Notes: generated by a model not told the origin, from the sequence alone. A stretch of DNA of 64,000 nucleotides from Aphrophora alni (GCA_963513935.1 OY740768.1:16418590-16482589), one strand, 5' to 3'; positions 30,283 to 48,315 are shown, numbered from the stretch's first letter. Program-made: numbers and translations.

Positions 30283-30547
30283 CTCAGGAAAATCAGTAAT
30301 TATTTAATGTTGGGCCAATTTTGCCCTTTAAAAAAGGAAATTTGGATTATTCTCAGACCTTGACCGCCGTGTTGAATATCCTAAGTCCTGGGATCCTGTT
30401 GGTCCTCTGGTGTCTGGTTGGTTGTTGTTGGAGATTACAGATGTCTCATTTCCCGTCCTTGGAGTTCAGAAGGCTGGCTGGTTGGTTGGAATCTATCACC
30501 TCCTATCACTCTCGCTGACACTTTTTATTACTTTGGCATAGTAACAC

Positions 30548-30716
30548 TTACACTTCTTTACTTAAAATTTTGAGTAGGCAATCTGGCATAGCCACCCCTG
30601 GCACTTCTTAAAACAATTTTTGATGAGAGACCTTACACTTTTTACTTAAAATTTTGAGTTGGCCATCGGGCATAGTCACCCCTGGCACTTCTTCTAACGA
30701 TTTTATTTGAGAGACC
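30548..30716. repeat. Two tandem 84-85 bp repeats
   Basis: Units 30548-30632 and 30633-30716 both run from TTACACTT to GAGAGACC and share ACTTAAAATTTTGAGT and CACCCCTGGCACTTCTT. A degenerate third copy precedes them at about 30511-30547. They lie just downstream of the minus-strand promoter signals, where an LTR would have its transcribed repeat or leader region. Confidence 0.9.
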
Positions 30717-30736
30717 TCGATGAGATTCGTGCGGCT

Positions 30737-30805
30737 CTTTTTATAGCCTAAAACTATCGTATATCGATACCAATTTTACTCCCTCACTGGACCGATACGA
30801 TAGTT
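30737..30805 (-). promoter_or_regulatory. Core promoter signals: TATA box, DRE-like site and inverted repeat
   Basis: On the minus strand, TATAAAAAG lies at 30745-30737. Some 17 bp upstream is TATCGATA (30762-30769), identical to the core of the DREF-binding element known from Drosophila promoters. An 11-bp inverted repeat, AACTATCGTAT (30752-30762) and its exact complement (30795-30805), surrounds the region. A TCATCG initiator-like sequence follows about 24 bp after the TATA box. No transcript can be demonstrated from the sequence. Confidence 0.4.
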
Positions 30806-31743
30806 CCATTTATAGTGTCTTTTAATGCAATTTCTTAATTATTTTTGGTGTAGGTGATTTAGTTATTTATTATTACTTTATTTATTATGTTTACTGTTTT
30901 TTAATTACTTTGCTCTAATTAATCTTTTAATCTATTTCTGCTGGAGGTTGGTATGAAGTCTCCGCCCACAATTACGTCACTTATCCTTGAACATTTTGAC
31001 TCTGCAACTCGTAACTGGTCGATGTAAAAATCTTCATTGTTTTCTCCTAATTGTCTTATAACACTTTTCCTAATGGTTTTTTAGTTTTTACGTAACCGGT
31101 GTTTTGTAGCTCTCGACCGCGGCAATTTCCCGCACTTTGAATGACATTTGTCGGACCATTCATTCGCCTTTAATCGTTTACGTAAGAATTTGCGTATTTT
31201 ACAGTTTTCAATTTTCACACTTTTAAAGTTATTGTTTTAAAACTTTGTCACTTTGTTTATTCCGTGATTTCAACGCACTAGCCGGGATAACAGAACTCTG
31301 CGACTTCCCGTAGTGATGTAATTCAGCACGTCTTTTCACACCTTTGGATTTGGGGGTATTTACTTACTGATTCTCCTGAAATTTACACATCTCTTAGATA
31401 TCATGTTTTTAATCATTTTTCCAAAATTTCAACTTCTCATCTTTTTTCATTTTCACACGTAAGCGTGAAAACTATAACTCTTTTGTTTTAATTACTTTTT
31501 AGTTTTTAATTACTAATTATGATATCACTTTATTTATTTAATTGACTCTATACCATTTTTTTCTCAAAATTCATTTTTATTTACTTTTATTAACTCTTAT
31601 ATTTATGCTTTTCTGCTAACTTTTTAAATATTAACTTTTTTCAAATTTTACAAAGAATATTTATATCTTAAAATTACATTTTATTTCCAGAAATAACAAG
31701 GTTTTTTATTTTTTATTAATTTTGAGAATTTTTAAATTCTTCA

Positions 31744-38108
<6,365 letters not shown>

Positions 38109-38187
38109 TTTATATAATAAAAGAACAATAATGTCCGTCTATGTGACTTTTTTAATAATAAAGTAGTTACTTACTTTATAATCATAT

Positions 38188-38217
38188 GACGCGTTTCGGA
38201 ACTCGTTCCATCTTCAG
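38188..38217 (-). ncRNA. Hammerhead-like core, left arm of fold-back 1
   Basis: Read on the minus strand: CTGAAGA, extra T, stem GGAAC-GA-GTTCC, GAAA, palindrome ACGCGT, then C at the cleavage position. Core and stems II and III fit the hammerhead layout. The flanking bases do not form a good helix I, so the motif may be inactive or need a partner. Confidence 0.4.
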
Positions 38218-38484
38218 AAAATCGCTCTGTTGAGGTCGTTAAAACATTAAAATAAATTATTACATAACATATCGCAACACATATACACATACATTCTTAT
38301 CCATAAAAGAAACACAAACACTAAGCGGTACTGCAGGTTAGGGATCAGTGTATTAAACGTATTCGATGGTGTGCACACGCGTTGATACTGTCTGTGTTAA
38401 TGTGCGCGTATATGTGTATATGTGTTGCGATATGTTGTGTAATCATTAATTTTAATGTTTTAACGACCTCAGCAGAGCGATTTT

Positions 38485-38514
38485 TTGAAGATGGAACGAG
38501 TTCCGAAACGCGTC
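38485..38514 (+). ncRNA. Hammerhead-like core, right arm of fold-back 1
   Basis: This is the inverted copy of the left-arm motif, on the + strand. The first base of the core box is changed (T for C), which should weaken or kill activity. Stem II GGAAC/GTTCC, GAAA and ACGCGTC are preserved. Confidence 0.35.
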
Positions 38515-38924
38515 ATATGAATATAAAATAAGTAACTACTTTATTATTAAAAAAGTCACATAGACGGACATTATTGTTCTTTTATTATATAAAAAAAGAG
38601 TGACTTGAATACAAACACAATGAGTTTTAAATTCTGTAATTTAATTTGTATTATAGTAATTTGTATTTTTCATTTATGTAATTGTGATGTGTTGTGATTA
38701 GGTGGCAAAGAAGAATTGACAGTCCTGTCCTCGCCAAAACAAATCTAAAAAATAATTATTATCTCAATCGTTCTCTTCTTAAAATAAGTAATAATGTAAA
38801 TTACGATACGCACAAAGTACATATAATAAGTACAATAATTCTCTGTTTGAAGTTACTTGTTACTGATAGAAGTTCAATTTAATTATTATACATTTTTCGG
38901 ACATTTGCCATCATTTTTATGTTA

Positions 38925-39605
38925 AAAATACAAATCCCGACGTTTCGGGAATAAGAATCAATTCCCGTTATCAAGTGACTAAAACTAAAGAAACATGAAA
39001 CTAGAAACTAAGCCTACGAGAGAAGTAAAATTAAAGAAGAATGCCACCAAAATTAATATCTAAGCATGCATCAGAGCTGGAACTGAGAAGTCAAAAAACA
39101 CAATCACGGTAAAAACACACAACTAACGGCAAGTGCGTGTTGTATCAACGATACAGCAACAAGTGACGTGGTCCAGAAGGCGTGACAAACTGTTAGGGGA
39201 GTGGCATTAGTTGTATTAAGCTTCCTAGCACGAGAACGGGTTACAACACCTTGTGGCGATTTCACAGGTAAAGTTTCAGCTTGTTTATTAGTAATAGGGA
39301 TATTATAATCAAATTTTACTTCTTTTTTTAATAAAGGGAGCCATAATGGCCTTACTTGTTTGGCTGATAGGCGTGTCCGTTAGTTTTATATAGGAGGCTT
39401 CAATTATTTTACGTTTGTATAGGTTACATTCCCTGTGTATGATTTTTGCCTCTTCCCAATTAAATTTGTGATTTTCGGACCATACACTGTATGTTCTGTA
39501 ATTTTCGATTTATCGACTAGGCCTAACCGCACATTGTTTTTATGTTCCTTTATTCTAATGTTTAATGGTCTTTTTGTCTCGCCAATATATTGTCTATCCT
39601 GATAG
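38925..39605 (-). mobile_element. Penelope-like retroelement, 5'-truncated 3' end
   Basis: On the minus strand the element runs from a truncated coding end (39605) through a stop at 39311-39309 into a 3' tail. The tail ends with GATAAC, stem GGGAAT...ATTCCC, GAAACGTC (about 38935-38975). That final motif has the same layout as the hammerhead-like motifs elsewhere in this window, with a degenerate core box. Penelope-like elements are known to end in GIY-YIG and to carry hammerheads. Everything 5' of the endonuclease, including the reverse transcriptase, is missing, as expected of a 5'-truncated insertion. Confidence 0.75.
39309..39605 (-). pseudogene. GIY-YIG endonuclease C-terminal part of a Penelope-like element
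   Basis: The minus-strand translation begins YQDRQYIGETKRPLNIRIKE, containing the YIG and the Arg of the GIY-YIG nuclease (RIKEH). It continues NNVRLGLVDKSKITEHTV, then after a one-base shift near 39480-39497 reads WSENHKFNWEEAKIIHRECN and LYKRKIIEASYIKL, ending in a stop at 39311-39309. The order (YIG, R..EH, histidine/tryptophan region, E of KIIEA) is that of Penelope-like endonucleases, which nick target DNA for retrotransposition. The GIY strand and the reverse transcriptase are absent, and the frameshift confirms that it is a relic. Confidence 0.88.
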
Positions 39606-42600
39606 TATTGTATATGTTTGTTTTAATGAAGTTAAAATGTATAAAAATATTACAGAATAGAAAAAAATTAGATAATTTGTGAGCACCAGGAACGTGCATT
39701 ACCGACCCTAACGAGGAATTCAAATTATGTATATTTTACTGATACTCGTAAATTAGCATCATAATTACTTATATTTCCAACAGGTGTTTGGTGGACATCC
39801 AACTTCTTCAAGTATTAAACCAAAAAACAAACTTGTGGCGTTTCGTGATTATCCGTTATTCACGACGGCATATTTTTGACTTATTTCTAATAAAATTCAG
39901 CTGTTGGAACATTGTTTAGTAAACAAATTAAAATGGGACTCATTTAGAAATTAATTTTGTTTTGTTTTTGTATAGGTATACAAGAATATAACTTACACAA
40001 ATTTAAAGTTAATATACAATCATGTACAAACGTCAAAAACACCCATAAAGTTAAAGACAATGAGTAGTAGACTTACACCTGGACTTGATTGAATCTCTTA
40101 GTTAATGAGCTGATAAGATTAGTAAAGAAATATAAACTGATTTAAACAAACAAACAAAATTATTATTATTATATTTATGATTGTAACAGATTAATTTTAA
40201 CATCGTAACCTAATTGATTACATTACACACATACTAGAAGAATACCAAATTTCTTGATTTAAGTGGTATTTTTACTTATTTATTTAAGCATATATTATTA
40301 TCGATACCGTTAGGCACTAACATGGGTTTACCATTCCATTGCTGCAAGGACATCGACCTAACCTAACCTAACGAGTGTAAATCAAATTATAAATGATTTT
40401 GGATTACCATTTTACATAGACTGACTACGGTAAAATACCCAAGTAACATTATTTTTCTCTATAGAAATTAGTTTTAAATTTACTTCAAGGAGTAGCGTAC
40501 CTAAAAGTTTTCTGGTTTAAATTTTTGTTTCCAGTAAATTGAATATATGTAAATAATTTATAAAATGAAGATATACATTTATAGTAAACTGTATTTATCT
40601 CCTATACAAATTGTATTTTAGATAGCATTTTCGTGCAAAAGACGTAAGGTTGTTTATTGTAAATAAAAATTGCATTTCCTTAGTTTAGAACAAACTGCTT
40701 TGCGTCGTTTGCACTGAAATGCATCTAGAGGTGCGGAGATTACACCATTAAGGGTAATTTAAAGTTAACGTTTGAACCGCTGCTATTCAGATTACTGTTA
40801 TATGGGCTATGTACTGTAACATACAGCAATTCATGCACGGCGATAGTGACGTAGTAGAAAGTTCGATTATCACGACCATTCTTTTTAATTTGCTGGAATA
40901 TTGCATCGTAAACAGTCAAGTCTTCTATTTGTAAAATGCTAGAGCCAAGTTATAAAGAGACTATTGCAGCTATTTTACAAAACAAAAAAACAGACTTATT
41001 GGATTCAAACCTTGCTTTCCAAGACGGCCAATGATCGGGTTTCAGATGATGTAAAGTTGTTATGGACAACTTCCGGTAGAATTTTTAAAATTTTATTAAA
41101 TGTTTCTAAAATTATTTGAAGAACTTATACGTGTATGACATCATCAGAAAATAAATCGAAGAAGAAATAATGTATGCCACACGAATGCATACAGAACAAG
41201 AAATCCAAACAAACCAGCGTTTAGCATTGCCGAAGTAAACAGCAGGTTCCAAGATCTGTCTTTTGATTAGGTTAGGATCCAGCGGTCTCAACCATGAAAT
41301 GTTACGGTTGAACTGCGGTCGAATCGCCTACCGCTTTTGAAGTTATTATCAATCTTAGCAGTAAGTTTAAAAATATAACTTAGCACCAGTCAAACTCTGG
41401 TGTAAAAGTATGAATATATACTTCTCCGTATGTCTTGTATGTGTAGATTTATCCAATCTAAAGTCAGATTGTCTGTTATCAACATCACATTAGAGTTTAA
41501 ACGAACCTTCCGTGTTCAATTTTTCAAAGCTACTATTGAGAATTAATACGTGAAGTTCTGTAGAGCTATGTAGAATATTTGAATTCAGAACCCCTTTTAA
41601 AGAAAAAATAAGTTAATTTATATAAATTTTTTATTTACTAAATAAATTTGAATATAATCATAATTTTCACATTTCATAAATCAATGAGATTTAACTTGAG
41701 TAGATTTTTAGAAAGTAATTTGAAAGTGTAATCGTAGCCATAGCTACTAATTTACATCATTTGTTATTTTTTGTTTGTTTGTTTTTTTTATTTATTAACA
41801 TATTAAGTTTTTACTCCTTATACTATGAAGAAAGTAGCATAGAACGAGGAAAATGTAAGGGTATCAACCATTGGAGGGTTTTCTAATTGGAGCTTCATCA
41901 AGCACCTGATTCCCACACTACTTTCTATTCTTTACGATCTAGTAATCCCACATAAAAAAAAACGAAAATCTCACACATTCAAATATAAAAAAATCAAATT
42001 TGGCAAATATAGTACTTCTTTTCTATATCTTACAAATAAATCACTATTTATATTATTTTATTTTGTTTAGTATAAAGAAAGTTTTGTATGTTATAAACTA
42101 TATATTTTTGTTGTACCAATTACGTTTTCTTAATGTTTCAATAAAACGACATCTTTGAGTCTTAGTACATGACATCACAAAGTAAGTACGTATTACAGAC
42201 AGGTTACAGAGTGTTATTAGATTCACGAGTTTTCAAACAATTTTATCTTGTAGGGCATAACATATTGCCACCCAACATCTTCCAACTCATCTTGAGATTC
42301 AGGTTCTATTTGTATATTTTGTGTCTTAGTGATATAAAGAGCATACATTCAATATGTAATTGAATACCCTCTACAATACAAAATAACTTGTATTTTTTAC
42401 ATGAGATTATAGTATGAATATTCCCTTACTTCTATTTATAGAAAGAAAGTCTTAGATTAACTTAATTTAAAATATAAAACTAAGAAAATGATTTATTGTA
42501 AACTATCGTTGAACCTACTTTAACAAACATATTCCTGAAAACTTTAAACACATTTGCATGTTCCTGTCTGATTTTTGTCGTCAACAGATTTGTGTAATTA

Positions 42601-44366
42601 TTAACAAATTCAAGAATGGTTGTTAAAGTAGGACGAATTTTGTCGATTTAAAAATTTTTTTCTATTATAAATATTTTAGTTGAATATTTAGAACAGAATT
42701 TCTGTAATAACATATTGAAATGGAGATAACATTTTCAACATCATGGTTAAGCTTAAAATTTTAAAAATATAATATCAAGATTAGTATGTAAACAAACTTA
42801 AGAGTTTCACAATAACATGACTGGTGTAACCTAACATTATTAGGTATCACTTCATTGTTTTTGTTTACAAATACAACAAATATTTAGAAACGTCTACGCT
42901 CTTCTATGAGTACAATACAGAAATTTCTGCAATTAATGACTCAATCCTAGCAATTCGTTTGACAATATATAACATCTTGAAATCTAACCAAAATTAATTG
43001 CCGCTAAAAATAGCAATTCATCATTTGCTAGTAATAAATTAAAAATGAACTATGGACACCAACTCATTTCTATAATTAAAAAACGACCTAAACTTTCCTA
43101 GCTGTTACAGTAAACACGTCCTCAATTTTAATCCAATGCGATTAAAATTTAATGTTAACAAATTATTTTAATTTTTTTCCAATTATTCCTACTCGTTATA
43201 TTTTACTCATTAGTTTCGGTAAAATATTCACATTTCATAAAAGTTTAAACAAAATTGGTAGTAACGATTTTGAAAAATTAAGTATTTAAAAACACCCCTA
43301 TAGTTTATAATCTCTTTATTTGTTTCGATAACTCGCTAACAGGTAATTTTGAAAATGCTGACTGTCTTATTAGAAAATCAATTTATTACTCTGTAACATA
43401 CATCGAAGAATACAAAGTAAATTGTGTACGTTGCTAAGATTTAAATTTTAAATGAAAACATCAACAAAATATTGTAAGAGGGAGTTTTAATTTCTTGGTT
43501 TTGAATAAATTTAACCTTTCAAATTATAGAAAATAGGTCAATTCCTTTTCTCTTCATACAATTACTGCTCGTTCAAGCCATTATATTTAATACTTTGGAG
43601 CGCATACTGTGTTTGTTATATTGGAACTGTGCAGTTTTTGGCAGAAATAATCTTATTCTTTAATTTCATAACAATTTATTCACGTATTTGTTTGTAACGG
43701 GGCATAAAATACAAAGTACAAAAGAAGAGACAAGTTGTCAGTTGGTTAAGTTAGAACAGAATATGATAGATTGCTCGTTGAAAAATAACTTTTACGTGTA
43801 ACTTGTAAATGTACTAATCAATATTAAATAATTTAGAGTTTAAATTTTGTTTTTTATAAAATTACTACTTACCCTTTTGATATCGCAGGCCTATGTATGT
43901 GCCATTAGATTATGCAAAAAAAAAAACATTTGCAATCAATGAGACATAATATGTGTTATAAATATTTTCTTTCCTACTGATAAATTTATTTATAGGAAGT
44001 GGGTGTATCTGTAGAAAGATTCCATTTATCCTCATTTCAGGCTCTCCCTTAGTTAAATGTAGGAACGTTTATTCATTTTGCCATTGAAGTTCACAAATTA
44101 TCTTCCGAAATCCTCTATAATTACAACATTCTTGTTGAATTGTATTCTACCAAGTGGAAATTGTAAAATTACTAATTAAAATACAGGATTCAACAAATGT
44201 ATGTGAATTCACAAATGTTTAGACCTTCATAATATTTATGATTCTTTTAGTGGTGAGTTCCAAATTAAGGTCTGTGCTAAAAACAACAAATTCGTGCTTA
44301 CATAAACAACAAATTTTAATTTATTTTATGTTGTTATAAATCTAAAGACATAACAAGGAAAATACG
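39606..44366. other. AT-rich DNA, no gene supported
   Basis: A GC-richer patch at 40700-41340 contains a 32-codon frame (starts MLEPSYKETIAAILQNKKTD). It also has a GGTCGAATCGCC stretch that looks like a tRNA B-box, but no cloverleaf can be drawn. Nothing else is visible. Confidence 0.5.
40357..40372. repeat. Interstitial (CCTAA)3 telomere-type tract
   Basis: Three CCTAA units plus one C, i.e. (TTAGG)3 on the minus strand, the common arthropod telomere unit. It is too short to be a chromosome end. Confidence 0.85.
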
Positions 44367-44687
44367 TTGTTTTCACTACGAGGTATGTTTGTAGGGTTGA
44401 AATTGAAATGCGATAGGCAGTTCCGTGGCATGAAAACATTAAAAACAGAGAAAAATTCTAACAGAAAAAATTGTTCCAATATATTATTTTCTTATACAGT
44501 TTGTAATAAACTGTTATTTTTTTTTTCAAGTGTTGCTGGTACGATTCTTTCATGCGGTATCGCAATGTACATTCATAACATTATTAGTAATAGACCATAT
44601 TTTATTAATTTTATAGCTATTATAAGGAAAACGTACTCGAGTGTGCTAGGAGGGAATGAACAGTTACTAGTTAGAAGAAGTAGTTAA
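44367..44687 (+). other. 106-codon open frame, unrecognised
   Basis: The frame starts MFSLRGMFVGLKLKCDRQ and has a hydrophobic stretch near residues 50-72 (includes LLFFFSSVAGTILSCGIAMY) that could span a membrane. The surrounding DNA (44370-44960) is GC-richer than average. No family, splice structure or promoter is apparent. An open frame of about this length is expected by chance once in a window of this size and composition. It could also be a remnant of an unrecognised element. Confidence 0.18.
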
Positions 44688-45035
44688 ATCTGTAATGTAT
44701 GACAATGTCGTGAGGGCTTGCTTCTAGACAAGGGCTATTGATGAGACAAAGTAGCACTTTTCATCGAAGGAGTGCTAGATTTAAAAGAGTTGTAAGTCAA
44801 CTGGCGGAATAACGAAGACCAAAAAAGGCAGTGCTTGACTGGGACGGAAATAAAAGCCACCACCTTGAAAGAATCTACGCTAGCTTCATGTATGAGGAAA
44901 GAGTTTGATTATGATGGTTAAACTGAATAACATACAAGTTCTGGGCACTAGAAGACATGTCTGTTCATGGTACCTAATCCATTCTCTTTCAATAATTTAC
45001 TTTTAACGTTTACACTTATACAATTCCTAATCTAA

Positions 45036-45423
45036 AGCAATTGTTTTGAAGTTTGATTTAATTTAATTATTAACACAACATGTGTCTCAGACGTTATTCG
45101 TCCATCATCAGGTCATTAAAAACACGTCATTACAAAGATTCAAATAAGATTAAAAAAAAAAAAAACAATATCATAGTATTCATGTCCGCAGGCGCACAAC
45201 TAATAATTAGTGCACTATGTAACATCGGCACGGAGACATGTATAGATTGGTAAACATTATTAATTATACGTAAGTACATTTGAATATAGTTATATTATTG
45301 ATATTTCAATATTTAATGTTTTAAATTGAGTGTTTTTAATCACCTTGACGATGGACGAATAAGGTCAGAAACACGTGTTGTGTAATAAGAAATTAATTTG
45401 AAGAAAACTTCAAAACGATTGCT
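45036..45423. mobile_element. Fold-back element 2 with hammerhead-like motifs on both arms
   Basis: Inverted arms of about 90 bp (45036-45125 and 45332-45423) share AGCAAT-GTTTTGAAGTTT at the outer ends and TTATTCGTCCATC further in. The centre of about 205 bp has no coding sequence. Each arm holds a motif: CTGATGA on the left (minus strand, 45105-45111) or TTGACGA on the right (45345-45351). Stem GGAC/GTC follows, then GAAA-like bases and a palindrome (ACATGT left, ACACGTGT right). The layout parallels fold-back 1 but the sequences differ, so it is a related family, not a copy. Confidence 0.7.
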
Positions 45424-46166
45424 GGGGATAAGTGACAGTAATAAACAGTTATTTATACATACCGCTTTGAAGTAACAAGAGCAAAAAGGAAACACATTTA
45501 AAGTAATTTTAACTTCCAGTCTGCAAGGAGATGTTTATAAAGTTTATAAACATAGACAATTTTAGTAAGTAAATCAATCCAGTGTAATAAACATCACCGT
45601 TTTAAAGATGAGTTGTTTAAATATATATACTTAATAGTGTTTAAAAATATGTTTATTTTTTATGGATATTTAAGATATAGCTATTAATTTAATTTCAAAG
45701 AACAGCCCAGACAAAGACTTAAAACTAAGTTTTTGCTTAACTTCAACCGATATATTTCACACTGGACAGGGATGTACAAAAATCAATAATCTATACATAC
45801 ATTGTGGTATATATATATATATATAAGTTATATGTATTACTGTAAGGTGTTTTAAAAATTTAAATTTTGTTCTGTAATTTTTACAAATTAATCAACATAC
45901 AGAGTCATTTGTCATACACAAGTTACAACTTAACTGTAAATAAAAATAACTTTTTCGTAATTATTAATTATATTTTAACAAAGTATTTCCCCCTGATTTT
46001 TTCACTTAGATGTTAGTTTTACTAACCAGAGCAACTGTTTATATTTCTTTCAATTAAAATCATAAATAAATAAATTTCTAGTACATACAAATTAAATCCC
46101 AAACGTTGAATATAAAGTGATACCAAGTCTATGCAGTAAAATTTTATATATATAAAAAGCAATTAT

Positions 46167-46170
<4 letters not shown>
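45424..46170. other. AT-rich DNA, no gene supported
   Basis: Only a short TA run (45809-45825) is present. Confidence 0.6.

Positions 46171-46247
<77 letters not shown>
46171..46247. repeat. Compound (TA)n(TG)n microsatellite
   Basis: About 44 bp of TA pass directly into about 33 bp of TG. Confidence 0.97.
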
Positions 46248-46254
<7 letters not shown>

Positions 46255-48315
46255 AATCTGAGTTTAAAAGCAATGCACGTGTAATTTGAGTTTTTCTAGG
46301 TCGTGAACATTAACGTTTAATGTCATATTATAAACTATTCCCCTGAGTACAAGTACATGACATCGTAAATGTATTAAGTGTACTACAGGAAGTTTACTTT
46401 ATTAACGATCTTATAACAAACATATGGCTACACTGAAACCACAATTTATCTTCCCCTGAACTGAATATGGATACATACGAGGTGCCTAAAAACTTTGTAT
46501 ACCCTTTATTTTACCACCATCTGCGTTACATCGATTTTGAAGTTATAAATAAGTTTTATGATGATTAGAATTATTGATTGGATACATGTTCGTGTAGTGT
46601 TCAACGCTAACTTTTCTGGTGGAATTGTTTACCCAGTATATAAAGAGTACAGGGTGAGTTTTTCGCAAAAACATTCCACCTAATCTTCACGTTTTACGGC
46701 CTCCGGATGTTCTGCGTTGTTATGGGTCTATACGTAGGCATAATAGTTACAACATACATTAAGATATTATTATTAAATTTGGCAAAGGGGTTAATAGTAT
46801 GTGCATATGGAATCCTTATAAAACTGATAAAAACTATTATTACAAAAAGTTTTATGTTAATATCTCCTGTTTTGCTAATTTATAACACACTAAATTTCAT
46901 AAAAATTTGAATATTTCAATCACGCATTTAATTGTAACCACTTCACCTATTTACGATGACAACAGTGGAGTTATTGTCAAAAATGCAATCCAAACATCTC
47001 CAAGAAAACAAGCTTCTTTTAGTGACAAATTCCTGTGCCTTCAAGTCTTCCATACGAGAAAGTGTAGAAAAAGAGAAAGTGTCAAAAATCAATTGACGTC
47101 AGATATAACGTAATTAAACTAAGCAAATTGAATGAATATAAACTACAAAAGACCTTCGAGGGTGTAGTTACATTTCTACCAATAAATCCTGATAGAGATG
47201 TGGGAGTAAAACAACGTAGTTGGATTGATCGACTGCAGGCAATTTTCTTGAATTTCATAATAAAAACACAAATCCACGGATGGATGCAAATGAAATGAAG
47301 AAGGTAAGGCCGAAGGCCACTGACTATCTTATAAAATAAATTATGAACTGCGGGATATATATATATTTATACTTTATCAATGTAGTTATACTGTCAGAGT
47401 AAATAGAAGAAAGAAAAATTTCAATGAGGTTATTTTATTTTTCCTGATACATTATATATATAATCATAAAAATAAAATATTTTTTTATATATTACGTAAA
47501 TCAATTTTAACTGTCTTAAATAACTTGATTAATATACATGTAAGTTTTGTATACATCAAAAAATATGTAATAATAAATAAGTAGAAAAAGATTACAAACA
47601 CAATAAATGTTTTAATATTTCGTTTTTATCTTCTCCGGATTATAAACAAATATAGATAACTTACGTGAGTTTTAATTAAGTATGTTTATTTCTACATTTT
47701 ATAGTGTACATTATTAAATTATATGGTTATAAAAGTTAAGTTATACATAGACTACTTGTATTAAAATGTGTAAATATTTTGATCGCCAATTCTTTTACCA
47801 AAATTATTAGTTTTAAAAGTTTTTCAAAATCTTATACGTCAATAAAAATGCTATAATCTCTGCAAAATTCTATATCTTAATGCCTTTTGTAATAGAAATA
47901 AGTTACTTTGATCTCCCTTGTGATCGAAAGAAGCGCAACCCCATAAATAAAGTTGGAATTAAAGTAATACTTCCGTAATATTAAGAATAGAAAACCTAAA
48001 AACTAACTATTATAACTTTTGTAAATGTTGGGTAATACATTCAACCGTTTCGTTGGTCTCTTTTAAAAGTTCAAATAAATACAAAGGTGATTATTTTGTT
48101 TCTAAACAAATGAACAGGATTCGAATATCGTTTACCATGTCGATAATATTTCCGTTTATGTCATGATTTAATAAATTATAAAAGTAAATGCCTTACATTT
48201 ATTGAACTGGTTTTTGACCTGATCGTATAAAAATAAAAACCATGAACTGATTTAAAGATATACGCTATTATATAAAATTAAAAAAATACTCTCCAAATAA
48301 AGAGAGATAAATATT

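Larger units (their letters stand above)
30308..31400 (-). mobile_element. GC-richer, promoter-bearing block, possible solo LTR
   Basis: This block is distinctly GC-richer than its flanks. It begins TGTTGGGCC on the + strand, which is CAACA at its end on the minus strand, as in LTR termini. Read on the minus strand it contains a DRE/TATA promoter (30737-30805) and then tandem 84-85 bp repeats (30548-30716). A TTTAA flank at 30303-30307 recurs at 31744-31748 after a CA, which would make a 1436-bp element (30308-31743) with a 5-bp target duplication. In such AT-rich DNA that match could be chance. No gag or pol sequence and no second LTR were seen. The alternative is a real promoter and 5' UTR of a minus-strand gene. 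Confidence 0.35.
38109..38593. mobile_element. Fold-back element 1 with hammerhead-like motifs on both arms
   Basis: Arms of about 185 bp (38109-38293 and 38408-38593) are inverted complements with a few differences. They enclose a roughly 114-bp non-repeated centre. Each arm carries, read toward the outside of the element, a motif CTGAAGA (mutated to TTGAAGA on the right), T, stem GGAAC/GTTCC, GAAA, then palindrome ACGCGT followed by C. The element has no coding sequence. It could be a fold-back DNA element or a head-to-head pair of Penelope-like terminal fragments. A Penelope-like remnant with a related 3' tail lies only about 330 bp away. Confidence 0.8.

Noticed and set aside
41270..41340. 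tRNA-like B-box GGTCGAATCGCC
   Set aside because: No A-box at the right distance and no cloverleaf can be folded.
46476..46504. Sequence resembling a mariner-type terminal repeat (GGTGCCTAAAAACTTTGTAT)
   Set aside because: I found no inverted partner and no transposase fragment nearby.
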